DNA from: Proteobacteria bacterium UBA3588
GTDB taxonomy: Bacteria; Pseudomonadota; Gammaproteobacteria; Thiohalomonadales; Thiohalomonadaceae
Direction: 5' to 3'
DNA: 10,663 nucleotides
Assembly (NCBI GenBank): GCA_002376325.1
Contig: DFMR01000053.1
Location: 1,948-12,610, forward strand
Part shown: one piece after another, positions 1 through 7,186 of the stretch
Layout: each line of letters opens with the position of its first letter
Numbering within the stretch: the first letter of the stretch is position 1
Made by a program: the position numbers and the translations under genes
The notes under the pieces: model-generated
Databases searched by the model: none
Told to the model about the DNA's origin: nothing
What the model saw: the letters and a program-made list of their open reading frames with translations, nothing else

Positions 1-474
1 GATCCGCGGCTGCGTACCCGCGCCGCCCCGGTCGGACGCATCGACGACACGGTACGCCGGCTGGTGGATGATATGTTCGAAACCATGTACGACGCGCCCG
101 GCATCGGACTCGCCGCTACCCAGGTGGATGTGCATCAGCGCATTATCGTGATCGATGTGTCCGAAGAGAAGGACCAGCCGGTGGTGCTGATCAACCCGGA
201 GATCATGGAGAAAGACGGCGTCGAGCAGATGGACGAGGGGTGCCTCTCGGTACCCGGCATCTACGAGACGGTGGAACGGGCGGAACGGGTCAGGGTGCGC
301 GCCCTGGACCGCGCGGGCGAACCGTTCGAGCTGGAAACCGAGGGGCTGCTGGCGGTCTGCATCCAGCATGAGATGGACCACCTTGAGGGCAAGTTGTTCG
401 TCGACTACCTCTCAGTCATGAAGCGCGAGCGGATCAAGCGAAAGCTGGAAAAGCTGCGGCGCAAGACACTGTAG
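1..474 (+). CDS. def: Peptide deformylase, 5' end missing
   Basis: Removes the N-formyl group from the initiator methionine of nascent proteins, acting in the cytoplasm at the ribosome exit. The reading frame is already open at base 1, and 157 residues are visible. By comparison with E. coli Def (169 residues, recalled), about 10 N-terminal residues lie outside the window; the visible part opens at the equivalent of the DERLR segment. All three family motifs are present: GIGLAATQ (bases 100-123), EGCLS (from base 235), whose Cys is a metal ligand, and HEMDH (bases 367-381), whose two His are the other ligands and whose Glu is catalytic. The C-terminal helix is rich in Lys and Arg, as in the E. 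coli enzyme. It sits directly upstream of fmt, the classical def-fmt pair. Identity is very secure; the true start cannot be seen. Confidence 0.97.
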   Translation, partial: DPRLRTRAAPVGRIDDTVRRLVDDMFETMYDAPGIGLAATQVDVHQRIIVIDVSEEKDQPVVLINPEIMEKDGVEQMDEGCLSVPGIYETVERAERVRVRALDRAGEPFELETEGLLAVCIQHEMDHLEGKLFVDYLSVMKRERIKRKLEKLRRKTL

Positions 475-550
475 CCGCCGCTTGCCGCCGCGCTTGGTGT
501 ATCCTTGCCCGCCTTAGGCCGGCTTCGGCGCCGATTAAAACCGTTTTCCG

Positions 551-1504
551 ATGGATAGCCCACAGCCACCCCTGAATATCGTCTTCGCGGGCACTCCCGA
601 ATTTGCAGTGCGGGCCCTGCAAGCGTTGCTGAATTCGCGCCATCGCCTCATTGCCGTCTATACCCAGCCCGATCGGCCGGCCGGCCGCGGTCGCAAACTG
701 ACTGCCGGTCCGGTAAAACAGCTGGCCCAGCAACACGGCGTACCGGTGCACCAGCCGCTATCGCTGAAAGAGCCGGAAGCGCAGCAGGCGCTGGCGGCGC
801 TCCATCCCGACGTGATGATCGTCGCCGCCTACGGCCTGCTGCTGCCCCAGACGGTACTCGACATCCCGCGCCTCGGCTGCCTCAACATCCACGCCTCGCT
901 GCTGCCGCGTTGGCGCGGCGCGGCGCCGATCCAGCGCGCCATCCTCGCCGGCGACAGCGAAACCGGCGTCACCATCATGCAGATGGAGGCCGGTCTCGAC
1001 ACCGGGCCGATGCTGTACAAAGTCGCCACCCCCATCGCCGGCGACGACACCGCACAGACGCTCCACGACCGCCTGGCGGACCTCGGCGCCGAGGCCGTCG
1101 TCGAGGCACTGCAGCGGTTGCAGCAAGGGACTTTGAGTGGCGAACCACAGGACGACGCCCAGGCCAATTACGCCCGCAAACTGGACAAGACCGAGGCCGC
1201 GATCGACTGGGCGCGTCCGGCCGCGGAGCTGGTGCGCCAGATCTGCGCCTTCAATCCGTGGCCGGTGGCCCAGGCAAAGTTGGGGGAGCAGACACTGCGC
1301 ATCTGGGAGGCTGCCAACCTGGGTGAGACCGGTGCGGAACCGCCCGGTACGGTGGTCCGCGCCAACAAGCTTGGAATCGACGTGCAGACCGGCACCGGCC
1401 GGCTGCGCCTGCTGAAGGTGCAACTCCCGGGCGGCCGCCCGCTCAGCTGCGCCGAATTCCTCAACGCCCACCGCATCGACGGCGTTACCCTCGGCAATGG
1501 CTGA
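551..1504 (+). CDS. fmt: Methionyl-tRNA formyltransferase
   Basis: Transfers a formyl group from 10-formyltetrahydrofolate to Met on the initiator tRNA, in the cytoplasm. The protein has 317 residues, close to the usual 310-320. The N-terminal Rossmann-like catalytic domain (about residues 8-190) begins with IVFAGTPEFA. The catalytic triad is visible: N112 and H114 in LNIHASLLPRWRG, and D150 in GLDTGPM. The SLLPRWRG loop typical of formyltransferases is at 116-123. The C-terminal OB-like tRNA-binding domain covers about 210-310. The ATG at 551 is the start that places the first beta strand correctly. No convincing Shine-Dalgarno precedes it; the bases just before it are locally AT-rich (537-547). 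The end overlaps rsmB by 8 bases, suggesting coupled translation. Nothing is missing. Confidence 0.98.
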   Translation: MDSPQPPLNIVFAGTPEFAVRALQALLNSRHRLIAVYTQPDRPAGRGRKLTAGPVKQLAQQHGVPVHQPLSLKEPEAQQALAALHPDVMIVAAYGLLLPQTVLDIPRLGCLNIHASLLPRWRGAAPIQRAILAGDSETGVTIMQMEAGLDTGPMLYKVATPIAGDDTAQTLHDRLADLGAEAVVEALQRLQQGTLSGEPQDDAQANYARKLDKTEAAIDWARPAAELVRQICAFNPWPVAQAKLGEQTLRIWEAANLGETGAEPPGTVVRANKLGIDVQTGTGRLRLLKVQLPGGRPLSCAEFLNAHRIDGVTLGNG

Positions 1505-2825
1505 GCGGCGCGGCAAGCGGCGCCCGGCGGCGCACGACGCCCGCACCGCCGCGGTACGCGTCCTGACGGAGGTGCTGGAGCAGGGGCATTCGCTTTCCGC
1601 CGTATTGCCGCGCATCCTGGCCGCCACCACCACCGCCGAACAGGGACTGGCGCAGGAGCTGTGCTACGGCACGCTGCGCTGGCTGCCGCGCTTGCAAGCG
1701 GTCGCCGCGCGCCTGCTGGAGCGACCGCTGCGCGCCCGCGACCTGGACGTGCATGCGCTGCTGCTGGTCGGTCTCTATCAGCTGCTCTACCTCAACATAC
1801 CGTCCCATGCGGCCGTATCGCTGACCGTGGAGGCTGCCGCTGCCCTGGGTAAGGAATGGGCCAAGGGCCTGCTCAACGCCGCGTTGCGCCGGCTGCTGCG
1901 CGAGCGCGACGCACTGCTCTGCGTCGTTGACCGGGACGAGACCGCCGCCCTCGCACACCCGAAGTGGCTGCTCCAGCAACTGCGCGAGGCGTGGCCCAGC
2001 CAGTGGCCGGCGATCGTCGAGACCAACAACACTCGTCCGCCGCTGACGCTGCGCGTCAATGCGCTGCATGGTGTGCGCACGAGCTATCAGGCGCGCCTGA
2101 CACAAGCCGGGATCGCCGCCGCCGTCGTCCTCCATGCGCCGACTGCGCTGACCCTGACAACGCCGCTGGCGGTGGAACAGCTGCCGGGTTTCGCCGCTGG
2201 CGACGTCTCGGTACAGGATGCGGCGGCGCAGTTGGCGGCGGGCCTGTTGCAACTGCAACCCGGCCAGCGGGTCCTCGACGCCTGCGCGGCACCCGGCGGC
2301 AAGACCGGCCACATACTGGAGAGCTGTCCCGGCCTCTCGCTGCTGGCGTTGGACCGCGAGCCGGAACGGCTGCGGCGCGTCGCCGAGAATCTGGCGCGGC
2401 TGGGATTGGAGGCGGAGCTGATCAGCGGCGATGCCGGCACACCCGACGCATGGTGGGACGGCCAGCCCTTCGATCGCATCCTGCTCGACGCCCCGTGCTC
2501 CGGCAGCGGCGTGATCCGGCGCCACCCCGACATCAAGACCCTGCGCCGGCCTGAGGATATCGCCACGCTGGCCGCGGAACAGCAACGTCTGCTGCACGCG
2601 CTGTGGCCCTTGCTCAAACCTGGCGGTATGCTTGTCTACGTCACCTGTTCGATACTGCCCGCCGAAAATGGCCGCCAGGTGGCCACGTTCCTGCAAACGC
2701 AGCTCAATGCCCGCGAGGACGTTATCGACGTCGGCTGGGGGCATGCCGTAGAGGCCGGGCGCCAGATATTGCCCGGCGAGAATGGAATGGATGGCTTCTA
2801 TTACGCCTGTCTCTGCAAGATCTGA
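1497..2825 (+). CDS. rsmB: 16S rRNA (cytosine-5) methyltransferase RsmB
   Basis: SAM-dependent RNA m5C methyltransferase; the E. coli orthologue (RsmB, also called Fmu or Sun) modifies C967 of 16S rRNA. The protein has 442 residues against about 429 in E. coli. A NusB-like helical RNA-binding domain fills roughly residues 10-145, followed by a linker and a Rossmann methyltransferase domain. SAM motif I is DACAAPGGKT at 261-270 and an acidic strand end is at LDRE (286-289). Motif IV is DAPCSGSG with C334, and motif VI is VTCS with C384, the predicted nucleophile; both Cys of the RNA m5C family are therefore present. The C-terminal GENGMDGFYYACL segment is typical. The ATG lies inside the end of fmt (8-base overlap), consistent with an fmt-rsmB operon. 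RsmB rather than another m5C enzyme is supported by the NusB domain plus position next to fmt. Confidence 0.96.
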   Translation: MAERRGKRRPAAHDARTAAVRVLTEVLEQGHSLSAVLPRILAATTTAEQGLAQELCYGTLRWLPRLQAVAARLLERPLRARDLDVHALLLVGLYQLLYLNIPSHAAVSLTVEAAAALGKEWAKGLLNAALRRLLRERDALLCVVDRDETAALAHPKWLLQQLREAWPSQWPAIVETNNTRPPLTLRVNALHGVRTSYQARLTQAGIAAAVVLHAPTALTLTTPLAVEQLPGFAAGDVSVQDAAAQLAAGLLQLQPGQRVLDACAAPGGKTGHILESCPGLSLLALDREPERLRRVAENLARLGLEAELISGDAGTPDAWWDGQPFDRILLDAPCSGSGVIRRHPDIKTLRRPEDIATLAAEQQRLLHALWPLLKPGGMLVYVTCSILPAENGRQVATFLQTQLNAREDVIDVGWGHAVEAGRQILPGENGMDGFYYACLCKI

Positions 2826-3435
2826 GTCCGTCCGTGCGGTGCTGCCGCCGACGGCAACTGCGGCCGTCCGGCATCGCACCGGGCGCCTGTTGCTGTGTCT
2901 GGTCGCCTTCGGTTTTGCCCTGCTTCGGCCGCTGCCTGCGCACGCCGAGGATTTCACCGTCAGCGACGTCTATACCGAGCTCAATCAGCAGGTCTATCAA
3001 CTCCACGCCCACATCGACTATCGCCTGTCGGAAGAGGTGCTGAAGGCGCTCAACAACGGCGTCCCCATCACTCTGCGTCTCGATATCGAGGTGAAGCGGG
3101 TGCGGCATTGGTGGCTGAACGCCACCGTCGCCACCCTGGAACAGCGTTACCAGCTCACCTACCACGCCTTCTCCGAGCAATATCTGGTACGCAATCTCAA
3201 CAGCGATGCGCTCTACACCTATCCGACCCTCGGCATGGCCATCGACGCACTCGGCAACCTGCGCGGGCTGCCGCTGCTGGACGCCAAATTCATCCAGCCG
3301 GGCGACGAGTACCAGGTTGAATTGCGCTCATCCCTGGATATCGAGGCGCTGCCGGCACCGCTGCGCCCGATCGCCTACATCACCCCTGCATGGCGGCTGT
3401 CGAGCGACTGGCACACATGTTCGTTAAAGCCCTAA
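2782..3435 (+). CDS. Exported DUF4390-family protein of unknown function
   Basis: Function is not known. The sequence matches my memory of the DUF4390 family, small exported proteins often encoded between rsmB and ntrY. From the outermost ATG it is 217 residues. A signal peptide is visible: Arg-rich region about 30-35, hydrophobic stretch 36-50, and AHA cleavage motif ending at residue 55, leaving a mature protein of about 162 residues. Family-like segments are GVPITLRLDIEVKR followed by HWWLN, and near the end LPAPLRP and AWRLSSDW. The start is unresolved: ATG 2782 (given as the outer bound) and ATG 2791 lie inside rsmB and make the signal peptide unusually long, while GTG 2839, just after the rsmB stop, gives a more normal 36-residue signal. 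None has a strong ribosome binding site. Its end overlaps the next gene, suggesting co-expression with the kinase and possibly an envelope-linked role. Confidence 0.85.
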   Translation: MEWMASITPVSARSESVRAVLPPTATAAVRHRTGRLLLCLVAFGFALLRPLPAHAEDFTVSDVYTELNQQVYQLHAHIDYRLSEEVLKALNNGVPITLRLDIEVKRVRHWWLNATVATLEQRYQLTYHAFSEQYLVRNLNSDALYTYPTLGMAIDALGNLRGLPLLDAKFIQPGDEYQVELRSSLDIEALPAPLRPIAYITPAWRLSSDWHTCSLKP

Positions 3436-5657
3436 AGCACCTGACCTCCGGACCCAAGCCGGTCATCCTGCTGTTCGTGCTGCTGTTGCTGTCGTTCTAT
3501 CTGATGAGCGGCGCGACCCAGAACTCCGCCGTATTCGGCCGCCTCTATTCGCTGCTGCTGGGAGTGAACATCCTCGCCCTGCTGCTGCTCGTCGCCCTGA
3601 TCCTGCGCAACCTGATCCACGTGGTGAGCCAGTACCGGCAACGCGCGCCCGGTTCTCGGCTGACGGTGCGGCTGGTGGCCATGTTCGTGCTGCTGGCGGT
3701 GGCGCCGGTCACCGTCGTCTACTACTTCTCGTTGCAGTTCCTGCACCGCGGCATCGACAGCTGGTTCGACGTGAGGGTGGAACGCGCCCTGCAGGATTCG
3801 CTGGAGCTGGGCCGCACTTCGCTCGACGGGCGCATGCGCGAACTGCTGCGCCAGACCCGGCAGATGGCATCGGAATTGGGTCCGGTGCCGGACGCCATGG
3901 CCGCGCTCAAACTCAATGACCTGCGCGAACAGAGCGAGGCGTCGGAGATGACGCTGCTGACGCTCAAGGGCCGGGTGATCGCCAGCTCCAGCGCCGACCC
4001 CAGCGGCATCGTCCCGGCCATGCCGAGCGAGGCGGTGCTGACCCAGCTGAGCCAGGGACTCGACTACACCCGGCTGGAGCCGACCCGCGACGGCGGCTTC
4101 GAAGTGCGCATCGCAGTCACCTTGCCGCCGGTGGAGCCGGGGGGGGACATCCGTGTACTGCATGTACTCTATCCGGTCGCACAGCGGCTCAACGAGCTGG
4201 CCGACAGCGTCCAGGCGGCCTACTCCCAATACAAAGAGTTGGCGTTCCTGCGTCAGCCGTTGAAATACAGCTTCACCCTGACACTGTCGTTGATCCTGCT
4301 GCTGTCGCTGCTCACGGCGGTGTGGGCGGCCTTCTTTTCCGCGCGGCGGCTGGTGGCGCCCATCCGCGACCTGGCGGAGGGCACCCGCGCGGTCGCGGGC
4401 GGCGACTACAACAAGCGGCTGCCGCTGCCCGGACGCGACGAACTGGGCTTCCTGGTGCGTTCGTTCAACGAAATGACCTACAAGATCGCGCAAAGCCAGG
4501 ATTCGGCGCGGCGCAGCCAGTTGCAGACCGAAGAACAGCGCGCCTACCTGGCGGTGGTGCTGGGGCACCTCTCTTCCGGCGTGCTCACCCTCGACGCCGA
4601 CGGCATCCTGCACACCAGCAATGCGGCCGCCGGACATATTCTCGGCGTCAATCTGGAACAGACGCTGGGCCAGCCGCTGCAGGCGCTGCCGGGCTACCAC
4701 CCGACCCTCGATCAGTTCGTCGACGCCCTGCTGTCGCATGTCAAACCAACCGAACGCGAGTGGCGCGCCGAGGTGGTGCTGTTCGGCCAGAAGGGCCGCC
4801 AGGTGCTGATGTGCCGCGGCGCGCCGCTGCCGGGCACCGAAGGCATCGGCGGCGGTCACGTCATCGTGTTCGACGACATCACCGCCCTGATCCAGGCCCA
4901 GCGCGATGCCGCCTGGGGCGAGGTGGCGCGGCGCCTGGCGCACGAGATCAAGAACCCGCTCACGCCGATCCAGCTGTCGGCGGAACGGCTGCGCCACAAA
5001 TATCTGGCGACCATGCCGCCGGGGGACGCGGAGGTCCTGGACCGTTCCACCCACACCATCGTGCAGCAGGTGGAGGCGATGAAGGAGATGGTGAAGGCGT
5101 TCAGTGACTACGCCCGCCCGCCGAAGATGCGGCTGGAACAGCTGGAACTCAACCGCATCGTCAATGAGGTGGTCGACCTCTACCATGCCGACCACCGCCC
5201 GGTCCATTTCGAGCTGCGCCTGGATAAGCGCGCCCCGCCGATCGAGGCGGACGTGGGCAAGCTGCGCCAGGTGCTGCACAATCTGATCAAGAATGCGCTG
5301 GAGGCGGGCGTTCGCGCCGGCTCCCGCATCGAGATCCAGACCCGCTGTGCCGACGAGGCCCACTGCCGCTTCGTCGAACTGCAGGTGTGCGACAACGGCC
5401 CCGGCATTCCCGACGCGCTGCTCGGCAACCTGTTCGAACCCTATGTCACCAACAAACCCAAAGGCACCGGCCTGGGGCTGGCCATCGTCAAGAAGATCGT
5501 CGAGGAGCATGGCGGTATGATATGGGCGGAGAATCCCGCCGCAGGCGGCGCCTGCATCATCATCCGGCTACCGGCCCAGCCGTCGCAGCAGGACGGCGAT
5601 CCGAGTGCCGACAATGATCACGGGCCGGACGTCCCGTCTTCCGACGAAAAAGGATAA
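3390..5657 (+). CDS. ntrY: NtrY-type membrane sensor histidine kinase
   Basis: Inner-membrane sensor kinase expected to phosphorylate the NtrX encoded next. The protein has 755 residues, usual for NtrY. Order of parts: three N-terminal hydrophobic segments (about 24-42, 53-74, 95-117), an extracytoplasmic sensor region (about 118-292), a fourth membrane segment (294-317), HAMP (about 318-368), PAS (about 385-500), a HisKA dimerisation domain with phosphoacceptor H518 in RRLAHEIKNPLTP, and the ATPase domain. N box N631/N635, G1 box DNGPGI at 668-673, F box LFEP and G2 box GTGLGL at 692-697 are all intact, so the kinase looks active. The start is uncertain: ATG 3390 overlaps the DUF4390 gene by 46 bases, while ATG 3417 overlaps by 19 and still precedes the first membrane segment. 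In other bacteria NtrYX is tied to nitrogen, redox or envelope responses; the signal here cannot be read from sequence. Confidence 0.94.
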   Translation: MAAVERLAHMFVKALKHLTSGPKPVILLFVLLLLSFYLMSGATQNSAVFGRLYSLLLGVNILALLLLVALILRNLIHVVSQYRQRAPGSRLTVRLVAMFVLLAVAPVTVVYYFSLQFLHRGIDSWFDVRVERALQDSLELGRTSLDGRMRELLRQTRQMASELGPVPDAMAALKLNDLREQSEASEMTLLTLKGRVIASSSADPSGIVPAMPSEAVLTQLSQGLDYTRLEPTRDGGFEVRIAVTLPPVEPGGDIRVLHVLYPVAQRLNELADSVQAAYSQYKELAFLRQPLKYSFTLTLSLILLLSLLTAVWAAFFSARRLVAPIRDLAEGTRAVAGGDYNKRLPLPGRDELGFLVRSFNEMTYKIAQSQDSARRSQLQTEEQRAYLAVVLGHLSSGVLTLDADGILHTSNAAAGHILGVNLEQTLGQPLQALPGYHPTLDQFVDALLSHVKPTEREWRAEVVLFGQKGRQVLMCRGAPLPGTEGIGGGHVIVFDDITALIQAQRDAAWGEVARRLAHEIKNPLTPIQLSAERLRHKYLATMPPGDAEVLDRSTHTIVQQVEAMKEMVKAFSDYARPPKMRLEQLELNRIVNEVVDLYHADHRPVHFELRLDKRAPPIEADVGKLRQVLHNLIKNALEAGVRAGSRIEIQTRCADEAHCRFVELQVCDNGPGIPDALLGNLFEPYVTNKPKGTGLGLAIVKKIVEEHGGMIWAENPAAGGACIIIRLPAQPSQQDGDPSADNDHGPDVPSSDEKG
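5650..5654 (+). promoter_or_regulatory. Ribosome binding site deciding the ntrX start
   Basis: AAGGA lies 7 bases before ATG 5662 and ends immediately before the ntrY stop codon (5655-5657). An in-frame GTG at 5605 would add 19 residues inside ntrY with no such site, and the receiver domain begins right after ATG 5662, so the later start is preferred. Confidence 0.8.
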
Positions 5658-5661
5658 GACG

Positions 5662-7044
5662 ATGGCAAGCGCTTACATCTTGGTGGTGGACGACGAGCCG
5701 GACATCCGTTCGCTGCTGCAGGAGATACTCAAGGACGAGGGCTACGAAGTCGATGTGGCGGAGAACGGCGCCGCCGCCCGCCACGCGCGGCGCACCCGCC
5801 GCCCCGACCTGGTACTGCTCGATATCTGGATGCCCGACATCGACGGCATCTCGCTGCTCAAGGAGTGGACCGAAGAGGGGCCGCTCACCTATCCGGTGAT
5901 CATGATGTCGGGCCACGGCACGGTCGAGACGGCTGTGGAGGCGACCCGCCTCGGCGCCTACGACTTCATCGAAAAGCCGCTGTCGCTGGCCAAGCTGCTG
6001 GTCACGGTCGAGCGCGCCCTCGAGGCCTACAATCTGTACCGCGAAAACATCGGCCTGCGCCGTCAGGCCCAACCGGTCAACGAGCCGGTCGGACGCAGCA
6101 ACGTCATGCAGCAGTTGCGCGAGCAGATCAAGCGGGTGGCGCAACATGACACCACCGTGCTGATCAGCGGCGAACCCGGCAGCGGCAAAGGGGTGATGGC
6201 GCGTTACCTGCACGCGGTCAGCCCGCGCCGCGACGGCCCCTTCGTCGATATCGGCATCGCCTCGCTGTTGGGCGACAACCCGGCGGTGGAGCTGTTCGGC
6301 AACGAGGAAAACGGCAAAGTCCACTATGGCCTGCTGGAGCAGGCCAACGGCGGCACCCTGTTTCTCGACGACATCGGCGATATGGACGGCACGATCCAGG
6401 CGCGGCTGCTGGGAGCGCTGGAGACCGGCAGCTATCATCGCGTCGGCGCTACTGAGCCGGTGAAGATCGATGTGCGTATCATCGCCGCCACCCGCTACGA
6501 CCTGACGCAACGGGTGAAGGAGGGGGTGTTCCGCAACGATCTCTACTACCACCTCAACGTGGTCCCGCTGCGGGTGCCGCCGCTGCGCGAGCGCACCGAG
6601 GACGTGCCGGACCTGCTCACCTTTTACGTCGATTTCTTCGTCGGCCAGGAAAACCTGCCGTACCGCAGTTTCTCCGTTGCCGCCCAGAACCGGCTGCGCA
6701 ACTATGTTTGGCCCGGCAATGTGCGCGAACTGAAAAATCTGGTGCAGCGCCTGCTGATCGTCGGGGTGGGCGACGATATCGACGCCCCCGAGGTGGAGGC
6801 TGCGCTCGGCGTGGTGCGGGCCGCCGCTCAGGCCCAGACGCCGGCGGTGGTCCCCGACGTCGACCTGCCGCTGCGCGAGGCGCGCGAGAACTTCGAGCGG
6901 CGCTACTTCATGGAGCTGCTGGCGCGCCTGGACAGCAACATCAACCAGGTGGCACACCATTCCGGTATCGAGCGTACCCATCTCTACCGCAAGCTGCGCG
7001 CCCTCGGCATCGAACCCAAGTCCGGCGCCCGACGCGATAGCTGA
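5662..7044 (+). CDS. ntrX: NtrX-type response regulator without a GAFTGA loop
   Basis: Cytoplasmic DNA-binding response regulator, partner of the kinase encoded 4 bases upstream. The protein has 460 residues. Receiver domain about 1-120: acidic pair D10/D11, phosphoacceptor D54 in LLDIWMPD, S83 and K105. AAA+ domain about 142-370: Walker A GEPGSGKG (170-177), Walker B LFLDDIGD (233-240), VWPGNVREL (349-357). C-terminal Fis-type helix-turn-helix about 413-448, ending LYRKLRALGI. Several departures from a standard sigma54 activator are visible. The stretch between ELFG (210-213) and GLLEQA (223) is only nine residues and has no GAFTGA. The Walker B pair is DD rather than DE. The Arg-finger region reads FRNDLYYHL, with His at 297 where Arg is usual. 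Loss of GAFTGA is known in some NtrX and NtrC proteins that act without sigma54, so it probably works as a phosphorylation-controlled DNA binder (inference). Confidence 0.95.
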   Translation: MASAYILVVDDEPDIRSLLQEILKDEGYEVDVAENGAAARHARRTRRPDLVLLDIWMPDIDGISLLKEWTEEGPLTYPVIMMSGHGTVETAVEATRLGAYDFIEKPLSLAKLLVTVERALEAYNLYRENIGLRRQAQPVNEPVGRSNVMQQLREQIKRVAQHDTTVLISGEPGSGKGVMARYLHAVSPRRDGPFVDIGIASLLGDNPAVELFGNEENGKVHYGLLEQANGGTLFLDDIGDMDGTIQARLLGALETGSYHRVGATEPVKIDVRIIAATRYDLTQRVKEGVFRNDLYYHLNVVPLRVPPLRERTEDVPDLLTFYVDFFVGQENLPYRSFSVAAQNRLRNYVWPGNVRELKNLVQRLLIVGVGDDIDAPEVEAALGVVRAAAQAQTPAVVPDVDLPLREARENFERRYFMELLARLDSNINQVAHHSGIERTHLYRKLRALGIEPKSGARRDS

Positions 7045-7051
7045 CGGCGGT

Positions 7052-7079
7052 TTGCGGGTATGGTATTTACGGCTAAAAT
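7052..7079 (+). promoter_or_regulatory. Candidate sigma70 promoter for trkA
   Basis: TTGCGG (7052-7057) and TAAAAT (7074-7079) are separated by 16 bases. The -10 box has one mismatch to TATAAT; the -35 keeps only TTG. The element sits in the longest gene-free gap of the window (142 bases), just after the ntrX stop, in an AT-enriched patch. It predicts a start near 7086 and a leader of about 100 bases before trkA. No intrinsic terminator separates it from ntrX, so read-through is possible. Confidence 0.5.
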
Positions 7080-7115
7080 GCGCCGCCACCGCCCAACCGG
7101 AGCAGCACAGTCACG

Positions 7116-7156
7116 GCAAATCGGCGGCACGGGTGATTTGCGCGCCCGCAGGGCGC
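7116..7156 (+). promoter_or_regulatory. Two adjacent hairpins in the trkA 5' leader
   Basis: The first hairpin pairs GCAAATC (7116-7122) with GATTTGC (7135-7141), a perfect 7-bp stem around a 12-base loop. The second begins at the very next base: GCGCCC (7142-7147) pairs with GGGCGC (7151-7156) around a GCA loop. They abut with no spacer, so they could stack coaxially. No U-tract follows, so this is not an intrinsic terminator; it lies between the predicted promoter and the ribosome binding site. A role in trkA expression is an inference; the second stem alone could be chance in GC-rich DNA, but the first contains five A/T or T/A-containing positions and is less easily explained that way. Confidence 0.45.
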
Positions 7157-7173
7157 CCGCCAGGGTAACGCAC

Positions 7174-7183
7174 AGGGAGAGAG
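7174..7183 (+). promoter_or_regulatory. trkA ribosome binding site
   Basis: AGGGAGAGAG precedes the GTG start at 7187; GGAG at 7176-7179 is 7 bases upstream. This purine-rich site supports GTG as the start. The segment ACAGGGA (7172-7178), which overlaps it, also fits the core ACARGGA of the CsrA/RsmA binding consensus. Confidence 0.75.
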
Positions 7184-7186
7184 TCT

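Noticed and set aside
60..67. GCTGGTGG, the E. coli Chi sequence, which also recurs in ntrY and trkA
   Set aside because: It spells common Leu-Val codons in GC-rich genes, occurs on both strands, and the Chi sequence of this organism is unknown.
511..534. GC-rich inverted repeat after def as an intrinsic terminator
   Set aside because: The stem is only about four pairs and no U-run follows it, so termination is not supported.
3409..3423. TGGCAC followed by TTCG, resembling a sigma54 promoter before the ntrY start
   Set aside because: The bases at the -12 position read CG where GC is needed, so the core GG-N10-GC is not met. A similar match at 6951 fails in the same way.
3432..5510. A very long open frame on the minus strand opposite ntrY, with similar ones opposite ntrX and trkH
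   Set aside because: Their translations are Gln, Arg, His and Ala rich with no recognisable fold, and they lie antisense to genes whose motifs are complete. GC-rich codon bias opens such frames by chance.
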